This document shows positions 16,874 to 25,474 of a DNA stretch of 64,000 nt, piece by piece. The translations under genes and the position numbers were made by a program. The notes beneath the pieces are model-generated. The model ran no database searches, had not been told where the DNA came from, and was given only the letters and a program-made list of their open reading frames with translations. Origin of the DNA: Acidobacteriaceae bacterium dw_441. GTDB taxonomy: Bacteria > Acidobacteriota > Terriglobia > Terriglobales > Acidobacteriaceae. The stretch is from contig JAAVVA010000001.1 of the NCBI GenBank assembly GCA_018449715.1, forward strand, positions 1,674,001 through 1,738,000. Direction: 5' to 3'. Numbering within the stretch: the stretch's first letter is position 1; each line of letters starts with the position of its first letter.

Positions 16874-17974
16874 TTATCGAGAGGTCTCCGCAGTTCCTTT
16901 GCCGTCTGTCTCCATCCCCAGCGCCTTCCCCGTGCTCTCCGCCGCGCCTCCCAGCGCCTTTACGACACTCCGGTAGCTCTTCGACAAGGCATTGCCGGTA
17001 TTCTTCTGCGCCTTGTCGAGCGCCCTGCCCGTATGGTCGTTTGCGATCACCAGGGCGGTATCGGTGCTCCGACCGCCAATCGCAATCCCGTTGATTGCGG
17101 AGTTTCCTCCATAGATCGCCGCCTGTGCCGGACGCTTCGACGGATTCGCCCACGCGATATCTGTCTCCGGGAGCCTCTCCAGTCGCTCCACCCTTACGTC
17201 GAGAAAGTCGCTGCGACGCATCTTGTCGGCCAGGGGCCACTGCTTCGAGGCCACCCACACCGCTCCATCGTCAGGATGCGAGAGCTCGCCCAGGTTGACG
17301 ATCTCGCCCGGCTTCATCTCCTCCATCGCTTCGCAGCGATCTCCGCCACAGCCATAATGACAAAGCTCCGCGTTCAGAAAAGAGGCGTGCTTACCGGGAG
17401 AAACCCACACCGTCGCACCCTTCTCCTCCGCATCGAGGGTTGAGGCCCGCGTAATCTGGCTGGCATCGCAGACCGTGTCCTCATGCGCGGCCGCATACCA
17501 GTACACGGCGCGCCACTCTGACCTCTCCTCGGATACGGATTCGTTCCGCAGCAGCACCGCGACATGCTCCGCATCGAGCGCGTGCCCCATCTGGCCGCAG
17601 TCCTGTCGCCACAGGTGGTAGAAGTGCAGCTCGACCTCGTCCGCATCCTGCCCCGCCTTATTTCCGCGCAGCGTAATCTCATCCCGAACCATCGCGGCCT
17701 TGCTTCGCCGCCGAGCCCGCGGAAACGCCTGACCGTACACCGTACCATCGTCCTCGACCACGGTCGGCACAGCCAGACCCGGCTCAAACCGCGCTGGCTT
17801 CACGGAACAATCCTGCTTGCCGATCATCCACCGGGGCTGAAACTGCTTCAACAGCTTCGCCTCCAGCTCATCGCTCAGGCCATCGCGGTCGCTGTCAGGT
17901 AGAAACTTCATCCCCTGCGCCGCGACCGACACGACGGAGCAACACAGTACCCCCACCACCAGGAAGCGGTTCAT
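16874..17974 (-). CDS. Exported protein with Ca-binding-like motif, Vps62-like
   Basis: 366 residues with a signal peptide (MNRFLVVGVLCCSVVSVAAQ). Immediately after it is LPDSDRDGLSDELEAKLL, a DxDxDG calcium-binding motif of the kind found in thrombospondin-3-like and dockerin-like repeats. The middle part (VELHFYHLWRQDCG, HAEHVAVLLR-type, GATVWVSPGKHASFL) resembles bacterial proteins annotated as Vps62-related, a family without known activity. Several cysteines (HYGCGGDRCE) suggest disulphides. The C-terminal 80 residues are low-complexity (Ala, Gly, Asn, Lys). Family likeness is moderate; function unknown. The region 17975-18196 upstream holds its promoter and that of the divergent punA. 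Confidence 0.6.
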   Translation of the reverse strand: MNRFLVVGVLCCSVVSVAAQGMKFLPDSDRDGLSDELEAKLLKQFQPRWMIGKQDCSVKPARFEPGLAVPTVVEDDGTVYGQAFPRARRRSKAAMVRDEITLRGNKAGQDADEVELHFYHLWRQDCGQMGHALDAEHVAVLLRNESVSEERSEWRAVYWYAAAHEDTVCDASQITRASTLDAEEKGATVWVSPGKHASFLNAELCHYGCGGDRCEAMEEMKPGEIVNLGELSHPDDGAVWVASKQWPLADKMRRSDFLDVRVERLERLPETDIAWANPSKRPAQAAIYGGNSAINGIAIGGRSTDTALVIANDHTGRALDKAQKNTGNALSKSYRSVVKALGGAAESTGKALGMETDGKGTAETSR

Positions 17975-18196
17975 GGCTCATTGTTTCTTCCCCCATCTTT
18001 TCTGTCCAATCGCCGCGGGGAAATAAAGCCTGCAAATCCGCCGAATCCCCCACCCCACTCGCTAAACTATTATGAGAAATCTCAGAACAAGCCTCCGGCC
18101 ACTTTGCAGTCCCCTCATCAGGACCGCCCGCCAGAGGTACGGACCTAAGTCCTTGTTTCTAAGACGTCGCACGAATCAAGCAGGGGGAAGCAGTAC

Positions 18197-19060
18197 ATGG
18201 CAGCAGTACCGACAGAGGATCTTTACATCAGGGCCAGGGCGGCGGCCGAATACATCCGACGCCTCTCCCCCCTTCAGCCCCGGCTGGGGCTCATCCTCGG
18301 TTCCGGCCTCGGCGACTTCGCCTCGAAGGTCGAGAACGCCATCACCCTCCCCTACTCCGAGATTCCTCACTTCCCCCTCTCCACCGTCGTCGGACACTCC
18401 GGCCATCTCCTCCTTGGCACCATCGCTGGAGTTCCTGTCGCCGTCATGCAGGGCCGCGTCCACGCCTACGAAGGCTACTCGATGGAGCAGGTCACCTTCC
18501 CGATGCGCGTCCTCGGGCTTCTCGGGATCAAACACCTCATCGTCACCAACGCTGCGGGAGGCATCAACACCGGCTACGGACAGGGAGGCATCGTCGCCAT
18601 CTCCGACCACATCAACCTCACCGGACAGAACGCCGCCGTCGGTCCCAACGAGCCCCGCTTCGGCCTGCTCCCTGGCTCGGGCCAGCGCTTCTTCGACATG
18701 ACTCAGGCCTACTCCCCCGCCCTGCGCCAGTTCGCCATTGCAGAGGCCACAAAGCAGGGATGGGAGCTTCCCGAGGGCGTCTACCTCGCCGTGCTCGGCC
18801 CCAGCTACGAGACGCCAGCCGAGATCCGCGCCTTCCGCACCCTCGGGGCCGACCTCGTCGGCATGTCCACCGTCCACGAGGTCATCATCGCCCGCCACAT
18901 GGGAATCGAGGTGCTCGGCCTCTCTGTCGTCACCAACATGGCCGCCGGAGTGCTCGACCAGCCCATCGACCACGAGGAGGTCATGGAGATTGGCCGCCGC
19001 ATCGCGCAACGCTTCACCGGCCTGCTCACGGCTCTCATTCCGCAAATCGCTGCGGTATAG
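18197..19060 (+). CDS. punA: Purine nucleoside phosphorylase
   Basis: 287 residues, the length of trimeric PNP. It cleaves purine (deoxy)nucleosides with phosphate to base and (deoxy)ribose-1-phosphate in the cytosol. Diagnostic segments in order: GLILGSGLGDF (phosphate loop), VGHSGHLLLG, MQGRVHAYEGY, VTNAAGGIN, GPSYETPAEI, MSTVHEVIIARHMG and SVVTNMAAG with the base-binding Asn. The ATG has GGGGGAAG upstream. The preceding leader has a short stem GGAC-CTAA-GTCC at 18141-18152. It precedes udk by 57 bases on the same strand, forming a nucleoside-salvage pair fed by NupC. Confidence 0.95.
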   Translation: MAAVPTEDLYIRARAAAEYIRRLSPLQPRLGLILGSGLGDFASKVENAITLPYSEIPHFPLSTVVGHSGHLLLGTIAGVPVAVMQGRVHAYEGYSMEQVTFPMRVLGLLGIKHLIVTNAAGGINTGYGQGGIVAISDHINLTGQNAAVGPNEPRFGLLPGSGQRFFDMTQAYSPALRQFAIAEATKQGWELPEGVYLAVLGPSYETPAEIRAFRTLGADLVGMSTVHEVIIARHMGIEVLGLSVVTNMAAGVLDQPIDHEEVMEIGRRIAQRFTGLLTALIPQIAAV

Positions 19061-19117
19061 CCCACCTCGGTATAAAGTTCTGAAATCGTAAGAATCGCCC
19101 CGGAAAGGAAGCCGTAC

Positions 19118-19786
19118 TTGCAAGATCAACCCGCGCTGCAACTCACCCTGCCGCAGCGCCCGCTCATCCTCGGACTCGGAGGCTGTTCCGGCTCCGGCAA
19201 GACGACCCTCGCTCGCGAGCTGACCGCGCAGCTCTCCGCCACGCTGCTGCCGCTGGACTTCTACTACCGCTGCCTCAGCCACCTTCCCTTCGAGGAGCGA
19301 GCGCTACACAACTTCGATCACCCGGACTCGCTCGAGCACACGCTGCTGGTCCAGCACATCGAAGACCTCGCCGAGAACCGCAGCATCGAGCGGCCCATCT
19401 ACGACTTCACCACGCACACCCGCATCCCCGACCGTACCGAAACCATCGCACCCGCGCCGGTCCTGATCGTCGAAGGTATCCTCGCCCTGCACTACCCCAG
19501 GCTGCGCGGACTTTACAACTTCAGCATCTACGTCAACGCTCCCAACGAGATCTGCCTCAACCGCCGCATCTACCGTGACATGCGCGAGCGAGGCCGCACT
19601 GAGAAGAGCGTCCGCGCCCAGTTCGAAGCCACAGCAAAGCCGATGGCCGAGACATACGTGATCCCCTCCGCGCAGCACGCGACCATCACCGTCGAAGGAA
19701 CCGAAGCTCTCGACTGGTCGGTCGAGCAGGTTTTAGATCGTCTGCATCATCTCGGTCTGGTGCGCTCGCGACACAGAATCTCCTGA
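19118..19786 (+). CDS. udk: Uridine kinase
   Basis: 222 residues. Phosphorylates uridine and cytidine to UMP and CMP. Motifs: P-loop GGCSGSGKTT (about residues 21-30), DFYYR, HNFDHPDSLEHTLL, the catalytic PIYDFTTHTR, and the LID-like RDMRERGRT. TTG start at 19118 with GGAAAGG upstream; no ATG fits. The last 54 bases overlap the 3' end of the convergent acyltransferase gene, so neither can have a terminator between them and the transcripts will overlap. Probably co-transcribed with punA. Confidence 0.93.
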   Translation: MQDQPALQLTLPQRPLILGLGGCSGSGKTTLARELTAQLSATLLPLDFYYRCLSHLPFEERALHNFDHPDSLEHTLLVQHIEDLAENRSIERPIYDFTTHTRIPDRTETIAPAPVLIVEGILALHYPRLRGLYNFSIYVNAPNEICLNRRIYRDMRERGRTEKSVRAQFEATAKPMAETYVIPSAQHATITVEGTEALDWSVEQVLDRLHHLGLVRSRHRIS

Positions 19787-20527
19787 GGCGAGCGAGAGGT
19801 CGGCGACCATCTCCACAATGCTCTGCCGCGCCTGCTCCGACAGCACGAAGCGGTCATCGCGAGCCTCGACCACTTCGCCGAAACGAACTTTTGCCCGCAC
19901 GCCACTCGCCCCGGCCAGCCGGAACAGGTGAGGAGCCAGCAGGGCGTCTCCCCACCAGCAGACATCGTCCGCAACCGTCGCCTTCGCATCGTCGATGGAG
20001 TAGCTCAGCGCAGCCGTCTGCAACGGAACACCTTCGTTCAAAACCGAGTGAAAGAGTCCGCGCCGGAACGGAAGCACCTCCGAAGCATTGGTCGTCGTGC
20101 CCTCGGGAAAGAACAGGACCGGAAGACCGCTGCGGTACGCCTCGGCCATCGCACGGTTCACACCGGGATAGGTCGGCGGTCCGCCGCCACGCACGACATA
20201 GACCGTCCCCGCCTGGCGCGTGAGCCAACCGATCACAGGCCATCGGCCCACCTCATCCTTCGCCACCATCGCGAAGGGCCGGATCGCCGAGTAAAGCAGA
20301 ATGTCGAGATAGCTGAGATGGTTCGAGACGACAGCGCCCGTCTGCGGCAACTCCCCCTCGACGCTCCAGGTCACCCCGAGCGCTCGGACGGTGCGGCGGC
20401 AGAAGCGATGCATCCTGTACGCTCCCTCAGCCGCGGTGCGCGCAGGCCGAAAAAAGAGGTCAACAGCAAGAGCCAGCAGCAGCATCACAACGTGCAGGAT
20501 TCGCCAGATGGCACGAAGAGAACGCAC
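19733..20527 (-). CDS. olsA: 1-acyl-glycerol-3-phosphate / lyso-ornithine lipid acyltransferase (PlsC/OlsA-like)
   Basis: 264 residues with an N-terminal membrane segment. The acyltransferase block I is NHLSYLD (H-X4-D catalytic pair, near residue 69), and block III is FFPEGTTTN. Start codon abuts the stop of the OlsB-like gene with no gap, showing translational coupling. In OlsB/OlsA systems OlsB N-acylates ornithine and OlsA esterifies the product to give ornithine lipid; that assignment is inferred from gene order. The 3' end overlaps udk by 54 bases in convergent orientation. It could alternatively act on glycerophospholipids. Confidence 0.82.
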   Translation of the reverse strand: MRSLRAIWRILHVVMLLLALAVDLFFRPARTAAEGAYRMHRFCRRTVRALGVTWSVEGELPQTGAVVSNHLSYLDILLYSAIRPFAMVAKDEVGRWPVIGWLTRQAGTVYVVRGGGPPTYPGVNRAMAEAYRSGLPVLFFPEGTTTNASEVLPFRRGLFHSVLNEGVPLQTAALSYSIDDAKATVADDVCWWGDALLAPHLFRLAGASGVRAKVRFGEVVEARDDRFVLSEQARQSIVEMVADLSLASGDSVSRAHQTEMMQTI

Positions 20528-21340
20528 TCAACAGCCCTCTAGGAACCTCGCCGCCACTCGCGGATGCAGCGTGTGGAGATCGAGAACCGTGAGGAAGTCG
20601 ATGGTGCGGAACTCGCGGTCGATGGCAGGCTCGCCGCAGATCTTCGCTCCGATCGCGAGATACGCGCGAAGCAGCTTGGGAGCGCGCTGCTCGGCCACCT
20701 CGCCTTCGGGGCGCGGCATGGCGTAAGCAGGCGTGGGAACGGTCAGGAGATGAGGTTCAACCATGAATTCTTCAAGCGATGCATAGACCGCGTGGCCCAT
20801 CTCAGGATCGAGCGAGTTCAGAGAGCAGCAGCCCATCATGTAGCGTCCACCGTTGGCCAGCGAGTACCGCGCTATGCCGCGCCACAGCAGATGCAGCACC
20901 TCGGAGGAGCGGTGATCGCGGTGGATGCAGGCGCGTCCCAGCTCGACGATCTGGCTGCGCATCGCCTCGTAGGGAGCGAAGCAGAACTCCTGCTCGCTGT
21001 AGTAACCGAAGTGGCGGCCCGCAACGTCTCCCATCTGCAGGCGGTATGTTCCGACAATCGCGCCGGTTGCGCGCTCTTCGACGATGAGGTGGTCGCAGAC
21101 GTCGTCGAAGCGGTCCTTGTCGCAGCCGTCCTCGTATGCGGACTCAAGCCCCTCATTCATCTCAAGATTGAAGACGATAAAGCGAAGACGGTAGGCGGCG
21201 GTGCGCTCAGCCTCGGTCAGCGCGAGACGCGCTACATAAGGTCCGGCTTCGAGACGAATATCCTTTCGTGCAGGCAGTTCATAAGCAACCGGTGGGGCCA
21301 GAGAAAAAACCAGGGAAGAAATTTCATTGATGCTGACCAT
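20528..21340 (-). CDS. olsB: OlsB-type ornithine N-acyltransferase (GNAT)
   Basis: 270 residues. A GNAT-type N-acyltransferase of the hemolysin/OlsB family: RLRFIVFNLEMNEG-like beginning, YEDGCDKDRFDDVCDHLIVEE, TGAIVGTYRLQ, ELGRACIHRDHRS (acyl-donor binding helix) and the C-terminal signature PKLLRAYLAIGAKICGEPAIDR, then DFLTVLDL. In characterised cases this enzyme transfers 3-hydroxyacyl from ACP to ornithine, the first step of ornithine lipid synthesis. It lies directly before the PlsC-like gene (zero-base junction) and 92 bases after a second PlsC-like gene. Phosphorus-free ornithine lipids would suit acidic, nutrient-poor soil. Confidence in the family is high; the exact amino-acid substrate is inferred. 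Confidence 0.85.
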   Translation of the reverse strand: MVSINEISSLVFSLAPPVAYELPARKDIRLEAGPYVARLALTEAERTAAYRLRFIVFNLEMNEGLESAYEDGCDKDRFDDVCDHLIVEERATGAIVGTYRLQMGDVAGRHFGYYSEQEFCFAPYEAMRSQIVELGRACIHRDHRSSEVLHLLWRGIARYSLANGGRYMMGCCSLNSLDPEMGHAVYASLEEFMVEPHLLTVPTPAYAMPRPEGEVAEQRAPKLLRAYLAIGAKICGEPAIDREFRTIDFLTVLDLHTLHPRVAARFLEGC

Positions 21341-21432
21341 CGACTCTCCTTGAACCCAGGATGAATACCGTCGTGGTCAGTCTGCTTTGATTTCTGTTAC
21401 AGGATGTTCAACCTAAATGAAGATTCGTTGAA

Positions 21433-22209
21433 TCAGAAATGGTGCACCAACTCAGTTCCCTTATCGGAGCGTCCAAGTCCGGCGACCGCAACCCATGCCT
21501 CTTCTGCGGCTTGCTTGCGATTGTTCAGGTCCGAGGCGAAGACAATGGGAGCATCTGCGAAGTGAACCTCGGCGCGAATGCCCTTCAGCCCCAGGATGCG
21601 GAGAATGTGGGGGAGTAGGGAGATGTCGTCTCCCCAGCAGACCTCCTTCTCGACGGTCGCGCCGCCATTGTCCGCGTCGAGGTGGTAGTAGATGTGCGCT
21701 GCCGTCACCTCCGAGCCCGCATTGCGGACCTGCGACAGAAGTCCGCCGTGAAACTTCAGCATCTTCGTGCCGTCTGTCGTCGTTCCCTCGGGAAAGAAGA
21801 CTACGGGAAGCCCCGCTTCAAAAGCGGCCTCGACCCCGGAGCGCGCTTTTAGAGCGGAACCACCGTGGCCTCGCGCGACAAAAACGGTTCCCGCCATCGT
21901 TGCCATCCAACCGACGACGGGATAGCTGGCGATCTCAATCTTCGAGACGAAAGCGCAGGGGTGCAGAGCAGCGTAGGTGACGATGTCGAGATAGCTGAGG
22001 TGGTTTGAGATGACAGAGCCATGCTCAGGAAAGTTGCCAACAACATCAATGCGAACACCCAGCCCGCGAAGAGCAGAGGCGGCAAAGCGGTGCAGCCATT
22101 CCGCTCGGCCCTGCTGCGTGGGAGGCCTCTTAATCAGCAGCTCCAGGGAAAACTTTACGAAGTACGCGAGGAGCACGAAGCTCCTGTAGATCGAACGCAG
22201 AAAACGCAC
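21433..22209 (-). CDS. Second PlsC-like acyltransferase
   Basis: 258 residues with the same architecture as the protein at 19733-20527: N-terminal hydrophobic helix, NHLSYLDIVTYAALHP with H-X4-D, and VVFFPEGTTTDG. The two share motif spacing and look like paralogues from a local duplication. It is the first gene of the three-gene minus-strand operon (acyltransferase, OlsB-like, acyltransferase), 92 bases before olsB. Having two acyltransferases for one OlsB suggests two acyl-acceptor or chain specificities, or that one belongs to phosphatidic acid synthesis. The start faces the DUF2062 gene across 63 bases. Confidence 0.85.
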   Translation of the reverse strand: MRFLRSIYRSFVLLAYFVKFSLELLIKRPPTQQGRAEWLHRFAASALRGLGVRIDVVGNFPEHGSVISNHLSYLDIVTYAALHPCAFVSKIEIASYPVVGWMATMAGTVFVARGHGGSALKARSGVEAAFEAGLPVVFFPEGTTTDGTKMLKFHGGLLSQVRNAGSEVTAAHIYYHLDADNGGATVEKEVCWGDDISLLPHILRILGLKGIRAEVHFADAPIVFASDLNNRKQAAEEAWVAVAGLGRSDKGTELVHHF

Positions 22210-22272
22210 CAGCCTTTATTCCTCCCACGGGGATGCGGCGAAATCTCCCTCGGGCAGTCTATCCTGAGTTCA

Positions 22273-22791
22273 GTGGACACAGAGACAGCAGAGCTGGAAC
22301 AGCCCCCCGCGAAGGGCATCTTGCACCGACGATTCGTGCAGCCCTTCCTCGCCCTGCTCGACCTTGGAACCTCCCCCGAGCGGCTGGCATGGAGCATCGC
22401 CGCCGGTCTGCTGATCGGGATCAATCCGCTGCTCGGCACAGCGACGACCCTGTGCTTCCTGATTGCGCTGGCTCTGCGTCTGAACCTCGCGGCCTCCCAG
22501 CTTGCCAACTACGCGGTCTATCCGTTGCAGATTCTACTGGTGGTTCCTTTTCTGCGAGCGGGAAGCTTCGTCTTCCACACGGCTCCGATTCCCCTGTCCC
22601 GCAGCGGCCTGCTCGCTGCTGCACGGCAACACCCTCTTGAGCTGATGCGCAGCATCTGGCTGTGGGAGTGGCACGCACTCGTGATCTGGGCCGCGTGCTC
22701 GGCGATGCTCGCGCCAATACTCTTTCTCGCGCTGACGCCCCTACTGCGAAGGCTGCAAGGAAGCGGGAGTGAGTTAGAGAAAGTGGCCTAA
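22273..22791 (+). CDS. DUF2062 membrane protein
   Basis: 172 residues from GTG 22273, chosen because the homology-like region begins shortly after (QPFLALLDLGTSPERLAWSIA) and because an upstream start would overlap the divergent acyltransferase. Motifs: GLLIGINPLLGTATTLC, NLAASQLANYAVYPLQILL, both typical of DUF2062. Three to four membrane helices are visible, with a basic end. The family is often near lipid or glycosyl transferase genes; its function is unknown. Here it is divergent from the ornithine-lipid-type operon, suggesting a shared envelope role. The start codon is uncertain because no strong ribosome site was seen. Confidence 0.75.
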   Translation: MDTETAELEQPPAKGILHRRFVQPFLALLDLGTSPERLAWSIAAGLLIGINPLLGTATTLCFLIALALRLNLAASQLANYAVYPLQILLVVPFLRAGSFVFHTAPIPLSRSGLLAAARQHPLELMRSIWLWEWHALVIWAACSAMLAPILFLALTPLLRRLQGSGSELEKVA

Positions 22792-22798
22792 GGAGCCG

Positions 22799-22990
22799 CC
22801 ATTCTGAGTGGGGTGCAGCGGAACGAAGAATCTCAGCATTTCGCTCTTGCCCGGAAGAGTGCGGAAGAGATGAAAGACAAAAGCAGATTCCTCCGCTCTG
22901 CTACGGAATGACAAGTTCAAAAAAGGGCGGCCACGGGATGCATCCTGCAAGCCCACATCTGGCGATAAAGTCGCCAGATATGGGGCACCC
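22799..22990. repeat. Intergenic inverted-pair repeat, copy R1
   Basis: Left half (ATTCTGAGTG...GAATCTCAGCATTTCGCTC) is the approximate reverse complement of the right half (GCAGATTCCTCCGCT...CGGAATGACAAG). It is followed by a second module: CATCTGGCGA and TCGCCAGAT around a short loop, then ATGGGGCACCC. Related modules occur at 33733-33976 and 40393-40649. The layout resembles REP/REPIN-type intergenic repeats. Confidence 0.75.
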
Positions 22991-23019
22991 GTCTTAAAAT
23001 CTGCTGCGGAGGAAGCGGC

Positions 23020-23955
23020 CTAGCTGCCGTGGTACTCCTCGACCGGGTCGGCGCTGCGAACCCACGCCGTATAGATCATGTCGCGCAACTCAATCGCACC
23101 GGCGGCGAGACGCTCTTCTGCGAAAGCCTTGCCCTCGGGAGTTCCTGCTCCATTGAAGCCTCCGGCCTTCTCAAGCTGGTAGGTCTTCTCCACCAGCGTC
23201 GCGGAGTGGCGAAGGTAGCTCATGTAATCGGTCCACTCGTCCCCCAGCAGCTTCGGCTGCGAGGCCGCAACCAGCGGGGCGACCTCCGCAGGCTTGATGT
23301 TCGCCGTGACGAACTGCGACTCGAAGACGTAGTGAATCTTGTGCTCGGTGGTGTAGCCGTTGGGGTTCGCCCCGGTCCAGCCGTTGTACTTGCTGGTGAC
23401 GTGCAGCGGCTGCGAGCCGTCGGCGACGTAGTGGCCAAGCCATGCCGCGTAGAAGAGGATCGCGGTCTCGGCGGGCTTCGTATCTTTTCCTGCGGCAAGC
23501 AGGTGGCGGTACTCGCGCATACCAACCTTTAGGCGCTGCCAAACCTCTTCGGTCACGTAAGGCTGAAGCCCAGCCTTCTCGGGAGTGAGCGCCATATCCG
23601 GATGCGCGACCTGCGCCTGCGCGAGTGCACGGATGTAGTCGAAGCGCTTGCGAGGAAGCGTGCCGAGGATATCGACTTCTTCGAAGTCGATAAAGTGCTC
23701 GGAGGCCTGAGCATCGCCAAGCTCCGGCTCGGCTCGATTGCGCCAGCGGTCAGGCTCCGGTCCGAGGTACTCCATCGTGTCGAGCGCGTTGCCATTGCGG
23801 AGGAAGGCCGGGATGTCCTCCGGAAGGTACTTAGCGGCCAGGCGATTAATCATGCGATGACCGTCGCCTCCCCAGGCAAACGAGGGCTGAACAGTCATCC
23901 ACGGCACCAGCGCAGAGGCCACGACAAAACGCATCACACGAGCAAACTTAGACAT
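23020..23955 (-). CDS. Secreted S1/P1-type nuclease
   Basis: 311 residues from ATG 23955, where a signal peptide starts (MSKFARVMRFVVASALVPWM) and cleavage before WGGDGHRM would put the conserved tryptophan at the mature N-terminus. In S1/P1 nucleases that N-terminal Trp amine/carbonyl and the following His bind zinc. Other zinc-site segments are SEHFIDFE, WLGHYVADGSQPLHV and EHKIHYVFES. The family cleaves single-stranded DNA/RNA and 3'-nucleotides outside the cytoplasm, so it could supply nucleosides or phosphate for uptake. No close operon partner; pncB ends 85 bases away on the upstream side. Confidence 0.9.
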   Translation of the reverse strand: MSKFARVMRFVVASALVPWMTVQPSFAWGGDGHRMINRLAAKYLPEDIPAFLRNGNALDTMEYLGPEPDRWRNRAEPELGDAQASEHFIDFEEVDILGTLPRKRFDYIRALAQAQVAHPDMALTPEKAGLQPYVTEEVWQRLKVGMREYRHLLAAGKDTKPAETAILFYAAWLGHYVADGSQPLHVTSKYNGWTGANPNGYTTEHKIHYVFESQFVTANIKPAEVAPLVAASQPKLLGDEWTDYMSYLRHSATLVEKTYQLEKAGGFNGAGTPEGKAFAEERLAAGAIELRDMIYTAWVRSADPVEEYHGS

Positions 23956-24039
23956 AAATCGAGTATATCGGCCCAAGTTTGACAGACTGGTTACGGTGTA
24001 TTTGAAAGGGCAGGCTTCAGCCATGCCCCGTCAAATCCC

Positions 24040-25344
24040 CTAGACGAGCGCCTCGGCAAGATGCACCGCCCGTGTGCCAAAGACGCGGCGATAGCGCTCG
24101 ATCTCATCGGCGGGGCCGGTCGATTTATAGGCGTTGTCGCTCAGCTTCACGGCGGGCCTCCCTTCAACCGTCATTACCTTGCAGACCAGGCTGATCGGCT
24201 CGAAATCGTGCTCGCCGCGTGGATGGCAGCCACGGAAGTCGTTGGTCAGAAGGGTTCCCCAGCCCGCGCTGAAACGAATGCGTCCCTTGAAATAAGCATC
24301 GAGCGAGAGGATGTCGTCCACGTCCAGCCCATCGGAGGCAATCAGGCGCTTGCGGCTGGCGTCGCGGCCACGCGACATCAGCCACGCAATGTACTCGTCC
24401 CCGGCGACGAAGGGGTCCTTCGAGTCGCAGCGCTGGCCCGTCCAGTCGGCGACCCAGTCGGGCGCGCCTTCGAGGAATTGCGTGGTGCCAAAGGTGTCCG
24501 GCAGCAGGATAAGCAGCTCGCCGCCGTAACTCTTCTGCCACAGGTCGAGCACGCGGTACTGTGACTGGCGCAACTCCTCATCGGAGTTCGAGAGCGCGGC
24601 CAGCGCCATGGGAAGCTCGTGCGCATTGGTTCCCATGGCTTCAAGGTCGTGCTTGTAGGCAAGGTAGGTGTTCGAGGTGCCGGAGAGGCTCGGGCCAATC
24701 CCGGCACGCATGGCCAGAACGGCGTACTCCTGCCAGAGGAAGGAGTGACGGCGGCGAGTTCCGAACTCGGAGATGCGGACGTCCGGGACCTGGCGCAGCT
24801 TCTCGATCTTCTCCCACAGGCGGGTCTTGGCGCGGGCGTAGAGGATGTCCAGCTCCAGTTCGCTGAGCTTGCCGAGAGCGGAGCGGGTCTTCATCTCGCT
24901 AAGCAGGGCGAGGCCGTAGATCTCCCACATGGTTACCTCGGTCCACAGGCCGGAGAAGCGCAGCGTGAGCTGGCCATCGTGCTCGGTGACCTCGTAGTCG
25001 GAGAGCCGGAAGTCGTTCTCCAGCCACTCAAGAAAGGAGGGCTCGAAGATGCTGCGCGTGCCGTAGAAGGTGTTTCCGGCCAGCCAGATCAGCTCGCTCC
25101 TGCGGAAGCGGAGCTGGCGAACGTGCTCCATCTGCTCGATCAGGGCGGCGGCGGGGACGTGCTCGGCCAAGCGGACGGAGACAGTGCGGTTGGTCGTCTC
25201 CGAGGTGACGTGGATCTTCGGGAAGTTCTTCCAGATGAACTGCAACATCAGCAACTTGTAGAAGTCCGTATCCAGCAGCGACCGGACGATGGGATCGAGC
25301 TTCCAGTTGTGGTTGTGGGCCCGTTCGGCCAGGTTGACGTTCAT
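24040..25344 (-). CDS. pncB: Nicotinate phosphoribosyltransferase
   Basis: 434 residues from ATG 25344. Converts nicotinate and PRPP to nicotinate mononucleotide, the Preiss-Handler entry to NAD, in the cytosol. Motifs: LLDTDFYKLLMLQF at the N-terminus, FGTRRRHSF, the GTSNTYLAYKHDLEAMGTNAHE stretch spanning the phosphorylatable-His region (described here in parts: GTSNTYLA and GTNAHELPMA), and SDGLDVDDI. The last stage of the pathway, NAD synthetase, is encoded at 41768-43444. The deoxyhypusine-synthase-like gene is divergent across 130 bases. A frame open further upstream adds only basic low-complexity residues and is rejected. Confidence 0.93.
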   Translation of the reverse strand: MNVNLAERAHNHNWKLDPIVRSLLDTDFYKLLMLQFIWKNFPKIHVTSETTNRTVSVRLAEHVPAAALIEQMEHVRQLRFRRSELIWLAGNTFYGTRSIFEPSFLEWLENDFRLSDYEVTEHDGQLTLRFSGLWTEVTMWEIYGLALLSEMKTRSALGKLSELELDILYARAKTRLWEKIEKLRQVPDVRISEFGTRRRHSFLWQEYAVLAMRAGIGPSLSGTSNTYLAYKHDLEAMGTNAHELPMALAALSNSDEELRQSQYRVLDLWQKSYGGELLILLPDTFGTTQFLEGAPDWVADWTGQRCDSKDPFVAGDEYIAWLMSRGRDASRKRLIASDGLDVDDILSLDAYFKGRIRFSAGWGTLLTNDFRGCHPRGEHDFEPISLVCKVMTVEGRPAVKLSDNAYKSTGPADEIERYRRVFGTRAVHLAEALV

Positions 25345-25474
25345 GCCTTCCAGTCTCACCCTTCCCGGACGCTTGGGCAATCCCCCAGCGAGGCTCCCTC
25401 CCTGCCGGCGGCGCACTAAAATTCACACAAATCCGCATTGTATGCAGGTTTCGGCTTGGTATTCTATGGGAGCT

